From the NCBI RefSeq assembly GCF_004114425.1, contig NZ_RDQF01000009.1:1-64000 (forward strand): a stretch of DNA of 64,000 nt, given 5' to 3'. Below the pieces are notes generated by a model, which had not been told where the DNA came from, searched no databases, and worked only from the letters and a program-made list of their open reading frames with translations. Shown one piece after another: positions 1-6,874 of this stretch; within the stretch, counting starts at the first letter, position 1; the number at the start of each line of letters is the position of its first letter. Position numbers and translations under genes: made by a program. Origin of the DNA: Bradyrhizobium vignae. GTDB taxonomy: Bacteria > Pseudomonadota > Alphaproteobacteria > Rhizobiales > Xanthobacteraceae.

Positions 1-2
1 TC

Positions 3-152
3 CGTGGCGAGCGCCTCGCCATCCGCCCCTCGGCAAACGATGCGCAATACGGGATCTTCTTTGCCGCCCACCAAGTCGCTATCATCGACTTGGCGAGCGG
101 AGAATGTGTCGGCTATGTCCCCGAACACCCGTCGGTCATGTCCCCGGGCTGA
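3..152 (+). CDS. C-terminal tail of a transposase/integrase-like protein (partial)
   Basis: An open frame enters from the left edge and ends at a TGA at 150-152, giving the last 49 residues of a protein. The peptide contains a segment reading YGIFFAAHQVAIIDL and ends in VMSPG. This resembles the C-terminal strand-rich tail of DDE-type transposases seen in rhizobia, but that is from memory and not a confirmed match. The rest of the gene lies outside the window. No inverted repeat or target duplication can be assigned, so it may be an IS remnant next to the guaA locus or an unrelated protein. The frame is supported mainly by its protein-like composition. Confidence 0.35.
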   Translation, partial: RGERLAIRPSANDAQYGIFFAAHQVAIIDLASGECVGYVPEHPSVMSPG

Positions 153-154
153 AC

Positions 155-244
155 ACTTGACCGGGCGATCCAGTACTCCGAGACGTCGGTAGCCTATCGA
201 GAAGCCGCGGCGTACTGGATTCCCCGCTTTCGCGGGGAATGACA
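155..244. repeat. Bradyrhizobium-type intergenic palindromic repeat
   Basis: The segment folds on itself. An outer arm ATCCAGTAC (168-176) pairs perfectly with GTACTGGAT (212-220), and next to it ATTCCCCGC (219-227) pairs with GCGGGGAAT (232-240) around a tttc loop. This arrangement resembles the dispersed intergenic palindromic elements common in Bradyrhizobium and Rhodopseudomonas genomes. It sits between the transposase-like tail and the SnoaL-like gene and may also act as a terminator. Confidence 0.55.
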
Positions 245-310
245 GCGTTGGGTGGGCCGGCATCGTCCGCACACGCCAAGCGCGCTGCTGCGATGGCCCG
301 CGCGCCAGCG

Positions 311-682
311 TCAATGCGCCAAATGGTTCGCCGAGCCCTGCACGATCAGCCCCGCCTCGTTCACCCGCAGATATTCGCAGATCTTCTTGCCCCGCTCGTT
401 CTCGTAGAACACCACGAGGCTGTCCGGGCTGACGAACAGATCGATCAGCGAGAAATGCAGGTTGGGCAGCAGGGGCAGCGCCTTGCCCCAATAGGCGCGA
501 AGCGCATCCTTGCCGCGCACCGTGCCGCTGGCATCGAACCCAAGCGCCGGAATGCGGTCCGAGGTCATCACGGCCGCCTCGTCATAGAGCGTGAGCACGC
601 GCTCGAGATCGCGCGCATTCCAGGCCTCGACCCAGGTCCGGCCGAGCGCAGCAAGCGTTGATGGCTGATGATGTTGTGTCAT
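311..682 (-). CDS. SnoaL-like / NTF2-fold protein
   Basis: The product is 123 residues and has the cone-shaped alpha+beta barrel pattern of the SnoaL/DUF4440 group: an N-terminal helix with WVEAWNARDLERVLTLY, then strands ending in VVFYENERGKKICEYLRV. Members range from small cyclases and isomerases to proteins of unknown role, so no reaction is claimed. The ATG at 682 is preferred because a GGGAGAA-like ribosome site lies just upstream; an extension to 730 would run into the divergent guaA promoter region. The gene is divergent from guaA and separated from it by about 150 bp. It is probably chromosomal backbone rather than part of the catabolic cluster. Confidence 0.75.
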   Translation of the reverse strand: MTQHHQPSTLAALGRTWVEAWNARDLERVLTLYDEAAVMTSDRIPALGFDASGTVRGKDALRAYWGKALPLLPNLHFSLIDLFVSPDSLVVFYENERGKKICEYLRVNEAGLIVQGSANHLAH

Positions 683-721
683 GGCATTCTCCCTGACCGC
701 CCCTGTTTGCGAGTGGGCATA

Positions 722-744
722 ATAGGTCAATATTGCTTACCTAT
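722..744. promoter_or_regulatory. Inverted repeat in the guaA/SnoaL divergent region
   Basis: Perfect arms ATAGGT (722-727) and ACCTAT (739-744) are separated by 11 bp in the AT-rich gap between the divergent SnoaL-like gene and guaA. The spacing suits a dimeric regulator, but no regulator is identified. Confidence 0.3.
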
Positions 745-828
745 ATTCGTTTGTCCATGCCCAAAGAAGCATGTGGGCGCACGGCGACCGCGGTTGCGGC
801 CCGCGCGCGGCCAGCGTATTTGCTGGCC

Positions 829-2427
829 ATGACAGCAGCACAGAACGACCGCTCCGCGTCGACGCCCTCGGTGGCCTCGGCGCACGACAAGATTCTCATC
901 GTCGACTTCGGCAGCCAGGTGACGCAGCTGATCGCGCGTCGCGTGCGCGAGGACGGCGTCTATTGCGAGATCGTCCCGTTCAACAAGGCCGAAGAGGCCT
1001 TCAAGGAGATGAAGCCGAAAGGGGTGATCCTCTCGGGCGGCCCCGAGTCGGTGCATGAAGCCGGCTCGCCCCGCGCCCCGCAATTGATCTTCGATTCCGG
1101 CGTGCCGGTGATGGGCATCTGTTACGGCCAGATGACCATGGCGGCCCAGCTCGGCGGTGAGGTCGAGGGCGGCCATCACCGCGAGTTCGGCCGCGCCGAT
1201 GTCGAGGTGAAGGCCGAGAGCCAGCTGTTCGCGGACGTCTGGTCGTCGGGCAGCAAGAACCAGGTCTGGATGAGCCATGGCGACCGCATCACCAAGATGC
1301 CGCCCGGCTTCTCCGTCGCCGGCACCTCGCCGAACGCGCCGTTCGCGATCATCCAGGACGAGAAGCGCAAGTACTATGGCCTGATGTTCCACCCAGAAGT
1401 GGTGCACACGCCCGATGGCGCGAAGCTCATCCGCAACTTCGTGCGCAAGATCGCCGGCCTCACCGGCGACTGGACCATGCGCGCCTTCCGCGAGGAGGAG
1501 ATCGCGAAGATCCGCGCGCAGGTCGGCAAGGGCAGGGTGATCTGCGGCCTCTCCGGCGGCGTCGATTCAGCCGTCGCGGCTGTGCTGATCCACGAGGCCA
1601 TCGGCGACCAGCTCACCTGCGTGTTCGTCGATCACGGCCTGATGCGCCTCAACGAGGCCGAGCAGGTGGTCGACCTGTTCCGCCACCACTACAACATCCC
1701 GCTCGTGCACGTGGATGCCTCCAAGCAATTCCTCGGCGAGCTCGAAGGCGTCACCGACCCCGAAGTGAAGCGCAAGACCATCGGCCGCCTCTTCATCGAG
1801 GTGTTCGAGGCTGAGGCCAAGAAGATCGGCGGCGCCGACTTCCTGGCGCAAGGCACGCTTTATCCTGACGTGATCGAGAGCGTCTCCTTCACCGGCGGCC
1901 CCTCGGTGACCATCAAGTCGCACCACAATGTCGGCGGCCTTCCCGAGCGCATGAACATGAAGCTCGTCGAGCCCCTCCGCGAGCTGTTCAAGGACGAGGT
2001 CCGCAAGCTCGGGCGCGAGCTGGGCCTTCCCGAAATCTTCGTCGGCCGCCACCCGTTCCCGGGCCCGGGCCTTGCCATCCGCTGCCCCGGCGAGATCACC
2101 CGCGACAAGCTCGACATCCTGCGCAAGGCGGACGCCGTCTACATCGACCAGATCCGGAAAGCAGGCCTCTACGACGAGATCTGGCAGGCCTTTGCCGTGC
2201 TGCTCCCGGTGAAGACGGTGGGCGTCATGGGCGACGGCCGCACCTATGATTATGTGGTTGGCCTGCGCGCCGTCACCTCAACCGACGGCATGACCGCGGA
2301 CTTCTACCAGTTCGACATGAAGTTCTTAGGCGAGACCGCCACGCGCATCATCAACGAGGTGAAGGGCGTGAACCGGGTGGTGTATGACGTGACGAGCAAG
2401 CCGCCCGGGACGATCGAGTGGGAGTAG
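829..2427 (+). CDS. guaA: GMP synthase (glutamine-hydrolysing)
   Basis: GuaA converts XMP to GMP using ATP and glutamine, the last step of de novo guanine nucleotide synthesis, in the cytosol. The 532-residue product has the full two-part architecture. An N-terminal class I glutamine amidotransferase carries the nucleophile motif GICYGQ and the MFHPE histidine-glutamate pair near residue 190. It is followed by the ATP-pyrophosphatase domain with the P-loop LSGGVDSAV and a C-terminal dimerisation domain ending in PPGTIEWE. I chose the ATG at 829 over the upstream in-frame ATG at 733 because conserved GuaA sequence begins only about 20 residues after it. The 3' end is notable: its last codons and about 70 bp of flank recur at 20746, suggesting that guaA served as an integration site. 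Confidence 0.97.
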   Translation: MTAAQNDRSASTPSVASAHDKILIVDFGSQVTQLIARRVREDGVYCEIVPFNKAEEAFKEMKPKGVILSGGPESVHEAGSPRAPQLIFDSGVPVMGICYGQMTMAAQLGGEVEGGHHREFGRADVEVKAESQLFADVWSSGSKNQVWMSHGDRITKMPPGFSVAGTSPNAPFAIIQDEKRKYYGLMFHPEVVHTPDGAKLIRNFVRKIAGLTGDWTMRAFREEEIAKIRAQVGKGRVICGLSGGVDSAVAAVLIHEAIGDQLTCVFVDHGLMRLNEAEQVVDLFRHHYNIPLVHVDASKQFLGELEGVTDPEVKRKTIGRLFIEVFEAEAKKIGGADFLAQGTLYPDVIESVSFTGGPSVTIKSHHNVGGLPERMNMKLVEPLRELFKDEVRKLGRELGLPEIFVGRHPFPGPGLAIRCPGEITRDKLDILRKADAVYIDQIRKAGLYDEIWQAFAVLLPVKTVGVMGDGRTYDYVVGLRAVTSTDGMTADFYQFDMKFLGETATRIINEVKGVNRVVYDVTSKPPGTIEWE

Positions 2428-2498
2428 CGCGGCCGGCTGCCATTGCGCGGTCTGGCGTAGTCTGGAGAAGGTTGTCGATTCCTTCGTATCGGGGACGC
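2416..2498. repeat. guaA 3' end and flank, first copy (att-like)
   Basis: This roughly 83-bp stretch covers the last guaA codons (GAGTGGGAGTAG) and the following flank. It matches 20746-20827 at about four bases in five by manual alignment, with a shared core of GAGTGGGAGTAG, one mismatch, then GCGGCCGGCTG. The repeats are in direct orientation and bracket about 18.3 kb. The 3' end of guaA is an established insertion hotspot for genomic islands. No integrase gene is visible beside it, so the element would be old or mobilised in trans. Confidence 0.7.
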
Positions 2499-2667
2499 TG
2501 ATCGAAGTAGTGCTTCGACCTATCGCGCTCGAGGTCTGCAATCCACAACGACTATGCTGACGGAATACTACAGCGCCCTTCAGCGTACAGAAGGGCGGGG
2601 GCTCCAGTCTCGAGCACAGTCAAGTTTTGGCACAAAGCGCACCGTCCGCTTCGACCCGGCGAACCGC

Positions 2668-3882
2668 TCATTCAGCCGACATGGGATCGCCGGTGATGCT
2701 CCAGCTTTCGCCGTCGAATACCGCGATCCGGAGGGTCTCGAATGCTCCGTAGTCGTCGGGCTTGGTACTGATCGAGATGCCCGGCAGCATCATCGGCAGG
2801 CGTTCGCCGTGCAGTGACGTCGCCTGACGGATCAGGTTTTCCCGCGTGAGGTCGTCGCCGCACTTTTTCAGCACGAGTTCGACGGCATGGACGTTCATAT
2901 AGGCGACGAGGACCGAATAATCGTCCGGATTGACTGACGCGGCGTACTTTTTCAGGAAAGCCTTGTAGGCCCTGACCTCGTCGTCATTGGCCCAGGCCGG
3001 GTCGCCGGGCTGCTTGAGGAACTGAGTGGTCACGAGGCCCTTGGAGGCGTCCAGGCCCGCTGGCTTCAGGATCGTCTCGACGGAGGCGGTCGATCCCCCG
3101 ATGATGTGCAACGGGCTCCAGTTCAGTTCATGGACCTTGCGAATCGACTGCGCCGCTGCCTTTGAGGACGACTGCTCGACCAGCGTGTCGATGCCGGCGG
3201 ACTTGAGTTGGACAATCTGTGAATCGATCGTGGGGTCGGCGAGTTCGTAGGACGCCTCCAGCACGATTTGCGCTGCCTTGTCGCCGAGGCCGGCACGAAG
3301 GCCTTTCAGATAGTCTTTTCCGTAGTCGTCGTTCTGGTAGAGGACGCCGATCTTGGCTTGCGGCCTGGTCTTCAGCAGGTACTTGCCGATGACGCGCCCC
3401 TCGGTCTCGAAATCGGGATAAAGCGGCACGGTCCAGCGGAAGTTCTTGGGATCGTTGAACCGACGTCCGCCGGCGGTGATGAATAACTGCGGGACCTGCT
3501 TGGAGTTCAGGTATTTCTGGATGGCGACATTCGGTGCCGTGCCGATGGTGCCGACTTCGGCGAGCACGCCGACGTCCTCGACGAGCTTGCGCGACTGCTC
3601 GACCGCTTTGGGGGCGCTGTAGGCGTTGTCAAGCTGCGTGAAGTTGATCTTGCGTCCGTTGATTCCGCCTTGCTCATTGAGCATCTCGAAATAGGCGACG
3701 ACGGCGCGTCCTGCTCCGGCGCCGAATGCCGACGCCGGACCGCTCAGCGGAGTTGATTGCCCGAGCTTGATCTCGGTATCGCTGACACCCGGCCCGTAGG
3801 CTTTTTCCGCGTGCAACTGGGTCGACACCAGCATCGCTGATGCGGCGATCACGCCCAGGGCGCGCCCGATATGGCTGTTCAA
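2668..3882 (-). CDS. Branched-chain amino acid-type ABC transporter substrate-binding protein
   Basis: This 404-residue periplasmic binding protein belongs to the LivK-like Peripla_BP_6 family. It has an N-terminal signal peptide (charged start, hydrophobic AAASAMLVSTQLHA-like core with a probable cut near residue 25). A mature start like AEKAYGPGVSDTEIKLG follows, then the usual two-lobed body with GGINGRKI and NDDYGKDYLKGL. In catabolic islands such proteins usually capture aromatic or alicyclic acids rather than amino acids. No permease or ATPase gene is adjacent; the only complete set in the window is at 57.3-60.5 kb. It is a close paralogue of the proteins at 32195 and 53408. It lies 35 bp downstream of, and in the same direction as, the acyl-CoA dehydrogenase at 3918, so the two are probably co-transcribed. 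Confidence 0.9.
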   Translation of the reverse strand: MNSHIGRALGVIAASAMLVSTQLHAEKAYGPGVSDTEIKLGQSTPLSGPASAFGAGAGRAVVAYFEMLNEQGGINGRKINFTQLDNAYSAPKAVEQSRKLVEDVGVLAEVGTIGTAPNVAIQKYLNSKQVPQLFITAGGRRFNDPKNFRWTVPLYPDFETEGRVIGKYLLKTRPQAKIGVLYQNDDYGKDYLKGLRAGLGDKAAQIVLEASYELADPTIDSQIVQLKSAGIDTLVEQSSSKAAAQSIRKVHELNWSPLHIIGGSTASVETILKPAGLDASKGLVTTQFLKQPGDPAWANDDEVRAYKAFLKKYAASVNPDDYSVLVAYMNVHAVELVLKKCGDDLTRENLIRQATSLHGERLPMMLPGISISTKPDDYGAFETLRIAVFDGESWSITGDPMSAE

Positions 3883-3917
3883 GTTAGATCCTCCCGCTTG
3901 GTTTGTTTTTCAGATTT

Positions 3918-5057
3918 TTATCGAAGAAGTTCCCGGGCGATGACCATTCTCTGGATCTGGTTGGTGCCCTCGAAGATCTGCGTCAACTTGGCGTCGCGCA
4001 TCATGCGCTCGACCGGATAGTCCATGGTGTAGCCGTAGCCGCCGAATATTTGCACGGCGTCGGTTGTCACCTTCATGGCCAAGTCGCTGCCGACGCATTT
4101 GGCCATGCTGGCAAGGACGTTCAGCCGCTTCCAGTCGCCGGCATCGCCCGCGCGCGCGCATTCATAGACCAAGGCGCGCGCCGCCTCGATCTGCATGGCC
4201 ATGTCGGCAAGCATGAACTGCACGCCCTGAAATTCCGAGATCGATTTCTTGAACTGCTTGCGCTCCTTCGCATAGGCGAGGCAGGCATCGAGCGCCCCCT
4301 GGGCCAATCCAACGGACTGCGCGCCGATCGTCGGGCGGTTGAGGTCGAGGGCGCGCATCGAGGCGCGAAAACCCTTGCCTTCCTCACCGACGAGGTTGTC
4401 CAAGGGGACCCGCACGCTGTCGAAGAAGATCGGCGTGTTCGGTGCGCCGCGGAAGCCCATCTTGCGCTCGTGCCGGCCGAATGTGATTCCCGGCATGTTC
4501 TTGGGCTCGACGATGAAGGCGCTGATTCCGTCCGCGCCCGGGCTGTCGCTCGTGCGGGCCATCACGACGATATAGTCCGCCACCACGCCGTAGCTGCACC
4601 ATTGCTTGCGGCCGTTGAGGACGTAGCAATCGCCTTCCTTCTTGGCGCGGGTGTTGATCGCGGTGACGTCAGAGCCCGCCTGCGGCTCCGAGATCGCGAT
4701 CGCCGTGACGATGCCGCCCTTCGCGATGATCGGCAGGTATTTCTTGCGTTGCTCCTCGGAGCCGAAGTGCAGCAGCGGCATGATGAACATCGTGTTCAGT
4801 GCGGCGATCGACGCGCAGGCGGGAGAAAATCGCGAGATCTCCTCGCGGGCGATGCACGCCATGGTCAAATTGCCGTTCGGGCCGCCATATTGTTCGGGGA
4901 CCCAGAGCTGCATCAATCCCATTTCGCCGAACAGCTTCACGAGTTCGAGGGGAAAGCGATCGGTCTCGTCGATCTCGGCGGCGATCGGTGCCACGTGCTT
5001 GGTCGCCATCTTCCGGATGCTGTCGCGGAATGCGATCTGCTCCTCGGTGAAGCTCAT
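3918..5057 (-). CDS. Acyl-CoA dehydrogenase (SCAD/MCAD type)
   Basis: This FAD enzyme would introduce an alpha-beta double bond into an acyl-CoA and pass electrons to ETF. The 379-residue protein shows the three-part family fold: an N-terminal helical domain, the middle beta domain with ITEPQAGSD-like FAD/substrate contacts (here [14 protein letters not shown]), and the C-terminal helical domain. The catalytic glutamate is in the standard short/medium-chain place, FEGTNQIQR near the C-terminus, with [17 protein letters not shown] before it. The start at 5057 is preferred because GGAG lies about 7 bases upstream; the longer frame to 5105 adds residues without homology. It is divergent from the GntR regulator gene, which probably controls it. 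The binding protein at 2668 follows. Confidence 0.93.
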   Translation of the reverse strand: MSFTEEQIAFRDSIRKMATKHVAPIAAEIDETDRFPLELVKLFGEMGLMQLWVPEQYGGPNGNLTMACIAREEISRFSPACASIAALNTMFIMPLLHFGSEEQRKKYLPIIAKGGIVTAIAISEPQAGSDVTAINTRAKKEGDCYVLNGRKQWCSYGVVADYIVVMARTSDSPGADGISAFIVEPKNMPGITFGRHERKMGFRGAPNTPIFFDSVRVPLDNLVGEEGKGFRASMRALDLNRPTIGAQSVGLAQGALDACLAYAKERKQFKKSISEFQGVQFMLADMAMQIEAARALVYECARAGDAGDWKRLNVLASMAKCVGSDLAMKVTTDAVQIFGGYGYTMDYPVERMMRDAKLTQIFEGTNQIQRMVIARELLR

Positions 5058-5107
5058 GAACGTCTCCGATATTTTTCTTTGGGAGGCCCAGAAAGGGGCT
5101 TCCATTG

Positions 5108-5122
5108 AATGGGTGATCCATT
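5108..5122. promoter_or_regulatory. Candidate GntR/FadR operator
   Basis: The gap between the divergent acyl-CoA dehydrogenase and the GntR-family gene contains AATGG-GTGAT-CCATT, a perfect 5-bp inverted repeat, inside an AT-rich stretch that continues to about 5131. Position and size suit autoregulation by the adjacent FCD-domain regulator. The assignment is inference. Confidence 0.4.
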
Positions 5123-5136
5123 TAATAATTCACCGC

Positions 5137-6000
5137 ATGGCAACCAAGTCAAGCCCCCATTCATCCGCTGGCACGCGCATGGCGTCGTCGAAACGTCGCG
5201 AGCGTGCCTCCGATCACCGTACAGCGGGATCGCCGGCCCCCGTGGCATTCCGGCCGATCCATACGCGGCGCGCCTTCGAGGAAATTTGCGACCGGATTCG
5301 CGAGCAGCTCGCACTCGGAGTTCTCAAGCCGGGCGACAAGCTTCCGCCCGAGCGCGATCTTGCCCAGCAGCTCGGCGTGAGCCGCAACGTCCTGAGAGAG
5401 GCGCTTCGTAGCCTGGAAATGGCCGGCGTGCTGCGGCTGCAGAAGGGTGTCAAGGGCGGCGCCTTCGTCCAGCAGGGTGATACCAGCCGCATGAACGTGG
5501 TCATGCGCGACATGCTGAGCCTAGGCACCATCTCGATCCGCGAACTCTCGGAAGCGCGAGTCCAGGTTCTCGATCTCGTGGTGCGGCTGGCTTGCGCGAA
5601 CGCCCGGCAGTCAGATTTCGAAGCATTGCAGGCGAATGTTGAGCGAACGGAGCTCTTTACCCGCGAGGGCCGGTTGCTGGAGAGGGTCGAATGCGCGCGA
5701 GAGTTCTACAAATTGCTCGCTATCGCCTGCGGCAACAAGGTGATTGCCATGATCACCGATGCCGTCACCGAGATCCACATGCGGTTTGTCTATGCCAAGG
5801 TCGCATCGAGCGGGGTCGCGATGGCGCGCCTGGTTGAGCGTCGCAAGCAATTCCTGGCAGCGCTGCGCGAGCGGAATGCCGCGGCTGCGGCTCGGTTGAT
5901 GCGGGGTCACCTGGGTGCGGTTCAAAAGATGCTGGAGCAGGATCCAGGCGCCATGTCGCTCCAAATCGCGTTGGCGGAGATGAAGCCCGGCATGAAATGA
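5137..6000 (+). CDS. GntR-family regulator, FadR/FCD subfamily
   Basis: The protein combines an N-terminal winged helix (about residues 45-115, with LKPGDKLPPERDLAQQLGVS followed by RNVLREALRSLEMAG) and a C-terminal all-helical FCD ligand-binding domain. In FCD proteins this domain binds small acids or acyl-CoAs, often through a metal held by aspartate and histidines. The start is uncertain: ATG 5137 gives 287 residues and ATG 5179 gives 273; both leave a basic, low-complexity leader before the DNA-binding domain. An upstream extension to 4642 is only the shadow of the opposing dehydrogenase gene. It is divergent from the dehydrogenase at 3918-5057 and 57 bp ahead of the enoyl-CoA hydratase, so it likely senses a CoA intermediate of module I and represses both sides. 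Confidence 0.88.
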   Translation: MATKSSPHSSAGTRMASSKRRERASDHRTAGSPAPVAFRPIHTRRAFEEICDRIREQLALGVLKPGDKLPPERDLAQQLGVSRNVLREALRSLEMAGVLRLQKGVKGGAFVQQGDTSRMNVVMRDMLSLGTISIRELSEARVQVLDLVVRLACANARQSDFEALQANVERTELFTREGRLLERVECAREFYKLLAIACGNKVIAMITDAVTEIHMRFVYAKVASSGVAMARLVERRKQFLAALRERNAAAAARLMRGHLGAVQKMLEQDPGAMSLQIALAEMKPGMK

Positions 6001-6057
6001 CGCGCGTTCATCCGGCCAGCAGGCCGGATGCGAAAACAAAAACGAATGGAGGAAGAT

Positions 6058-6867
6058 GTGTCCCGATACGCCAAATATGAATGCTTGACCGTGGATGTCG
6101 CCGACAAGGTCGCGACGGTGACCTTGAATCGGCCGCAGGCCCGCAATGCCATAAATCAAAAGCTGATCCGGGAACTCCGCACGATCTGGGACGATCTTGC
6201 CGACGACCATGCTGTCAACGTCGTGGTGCTGACCGGGGCGGGAGAATTCTTCAGCGTCGGCGGCGACGTCAAGGCGATGTCGGAGCGGCCGGGCGGCGAC
6301 GTGCTGGAGGAGGGTGAGGTCCACGACCCCATGATCAGCCGCCGCGGCGTGACGCGTCAGCTCGAGCTTGACAAGCCGATCATCGCCGCCATCAACGGCG
6401 ATGCCATCGGCCTTGCCGCGACCCACGCGCTGCTCTGTGACATCACGGTCATGGCGGAGGATGCGCGCATCGGCGACACCCACGTGTCGCGGGTCGGGCT
6501 CGTGGCCGGAGACGGTGGCACCGTGATCTGGCCGTTGCTCGTTGGCATCAACAAGGCCAAGGAATTCCTCATTCGCGGCACCCTGCTGAAGGGAAAGGAG
6601 GCCGAGCGGATCGGCCTCGTCAATCACGTCGCGCCGCGGGCCGAAGTGCTGGCCAAGGCCCGGGAAATCGCGATCGAGCTGGCGAACGGTCCGACCTGGG
6701 CCATCCGATGGACCAAGCTGTCGATCAACCAGATCGTCAAGGATCGCGTGAACATGTTGCTCGAAGCCTCCATGGCGCTCGAGCAGGTGACATTCGAGAC
6801 CGCCGACCACAAGGAAGCGACGACATCGTTCAAGGAGAAGCGCAAGCCCCGGTTTGGCCAAGGCTAG
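6058..6867 (+). CDS. Enoyl-CoA hydratase/isomerase family protein
   Basis: This 269-residue crotonase-fold protein probably hydrates or isomerises an enoyl-CoA intermediate. The N-terminal spiral has VATVTLNRPQARNAIN, and the first oxyanion-hole loop is EFFSVGGDVKAM. The second oxyanion-hole region reads INGDAIGLAATHALLCD, without the usual G-G-G run. Acidic residues are not placed exactly as in the textbook hydratase (catalytic pair E144/E164 of rat crotonase), so the exact reaction is open. I prefer GTG 6058, which has GGAGGA four bases upstream, over ATG 6046 or 6028. It is followed at 8 bp by the two-domain acyl-CoA dehydrogenase and is probably first in an operon running to 12742. Confidence 0.88.
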   Translation: MSRYAKYECLTVDVADKVATVTLNRPQARNAINQKLIRELRTIWDDLADDHAVNVVVLTGAGEFFSVGGDVKAMSERPGGDVLEEGEVHDPMISRRGVTRQLELDKPIIAAINGDAIGLAATHALLCDITVMAEDARIGDTHVSRVGLVAGDGGTVIWPLLVGINKAKEFLIRGTLLKGKEAERIGLVNHVAPRAEVLAKAREIAIELANGPTWAIRWTKLSINQIVKDRVNMLLEASMALEQVTFETADHKEATTSFKEKRKPRFGQG

Positions 6868-6874
6868 TCGGCCC

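Noticed and set aside
3903..5108. 401-codon plus-strand frame opposite the acyl-CoA dehydrogenase at 3918
   Set aside because: Rich in Arg, His, Asp and Val as typical of antisense frames; the opposite strand has all dehydrogenase motifs.
4642..5136. N-terminal extension of the GntR regulator to 4642
   Set aside because: The extension lies wholly over the opposing dehydrogenase gene and is not regulator-like; the DNA-binding domain begins well after 5137.
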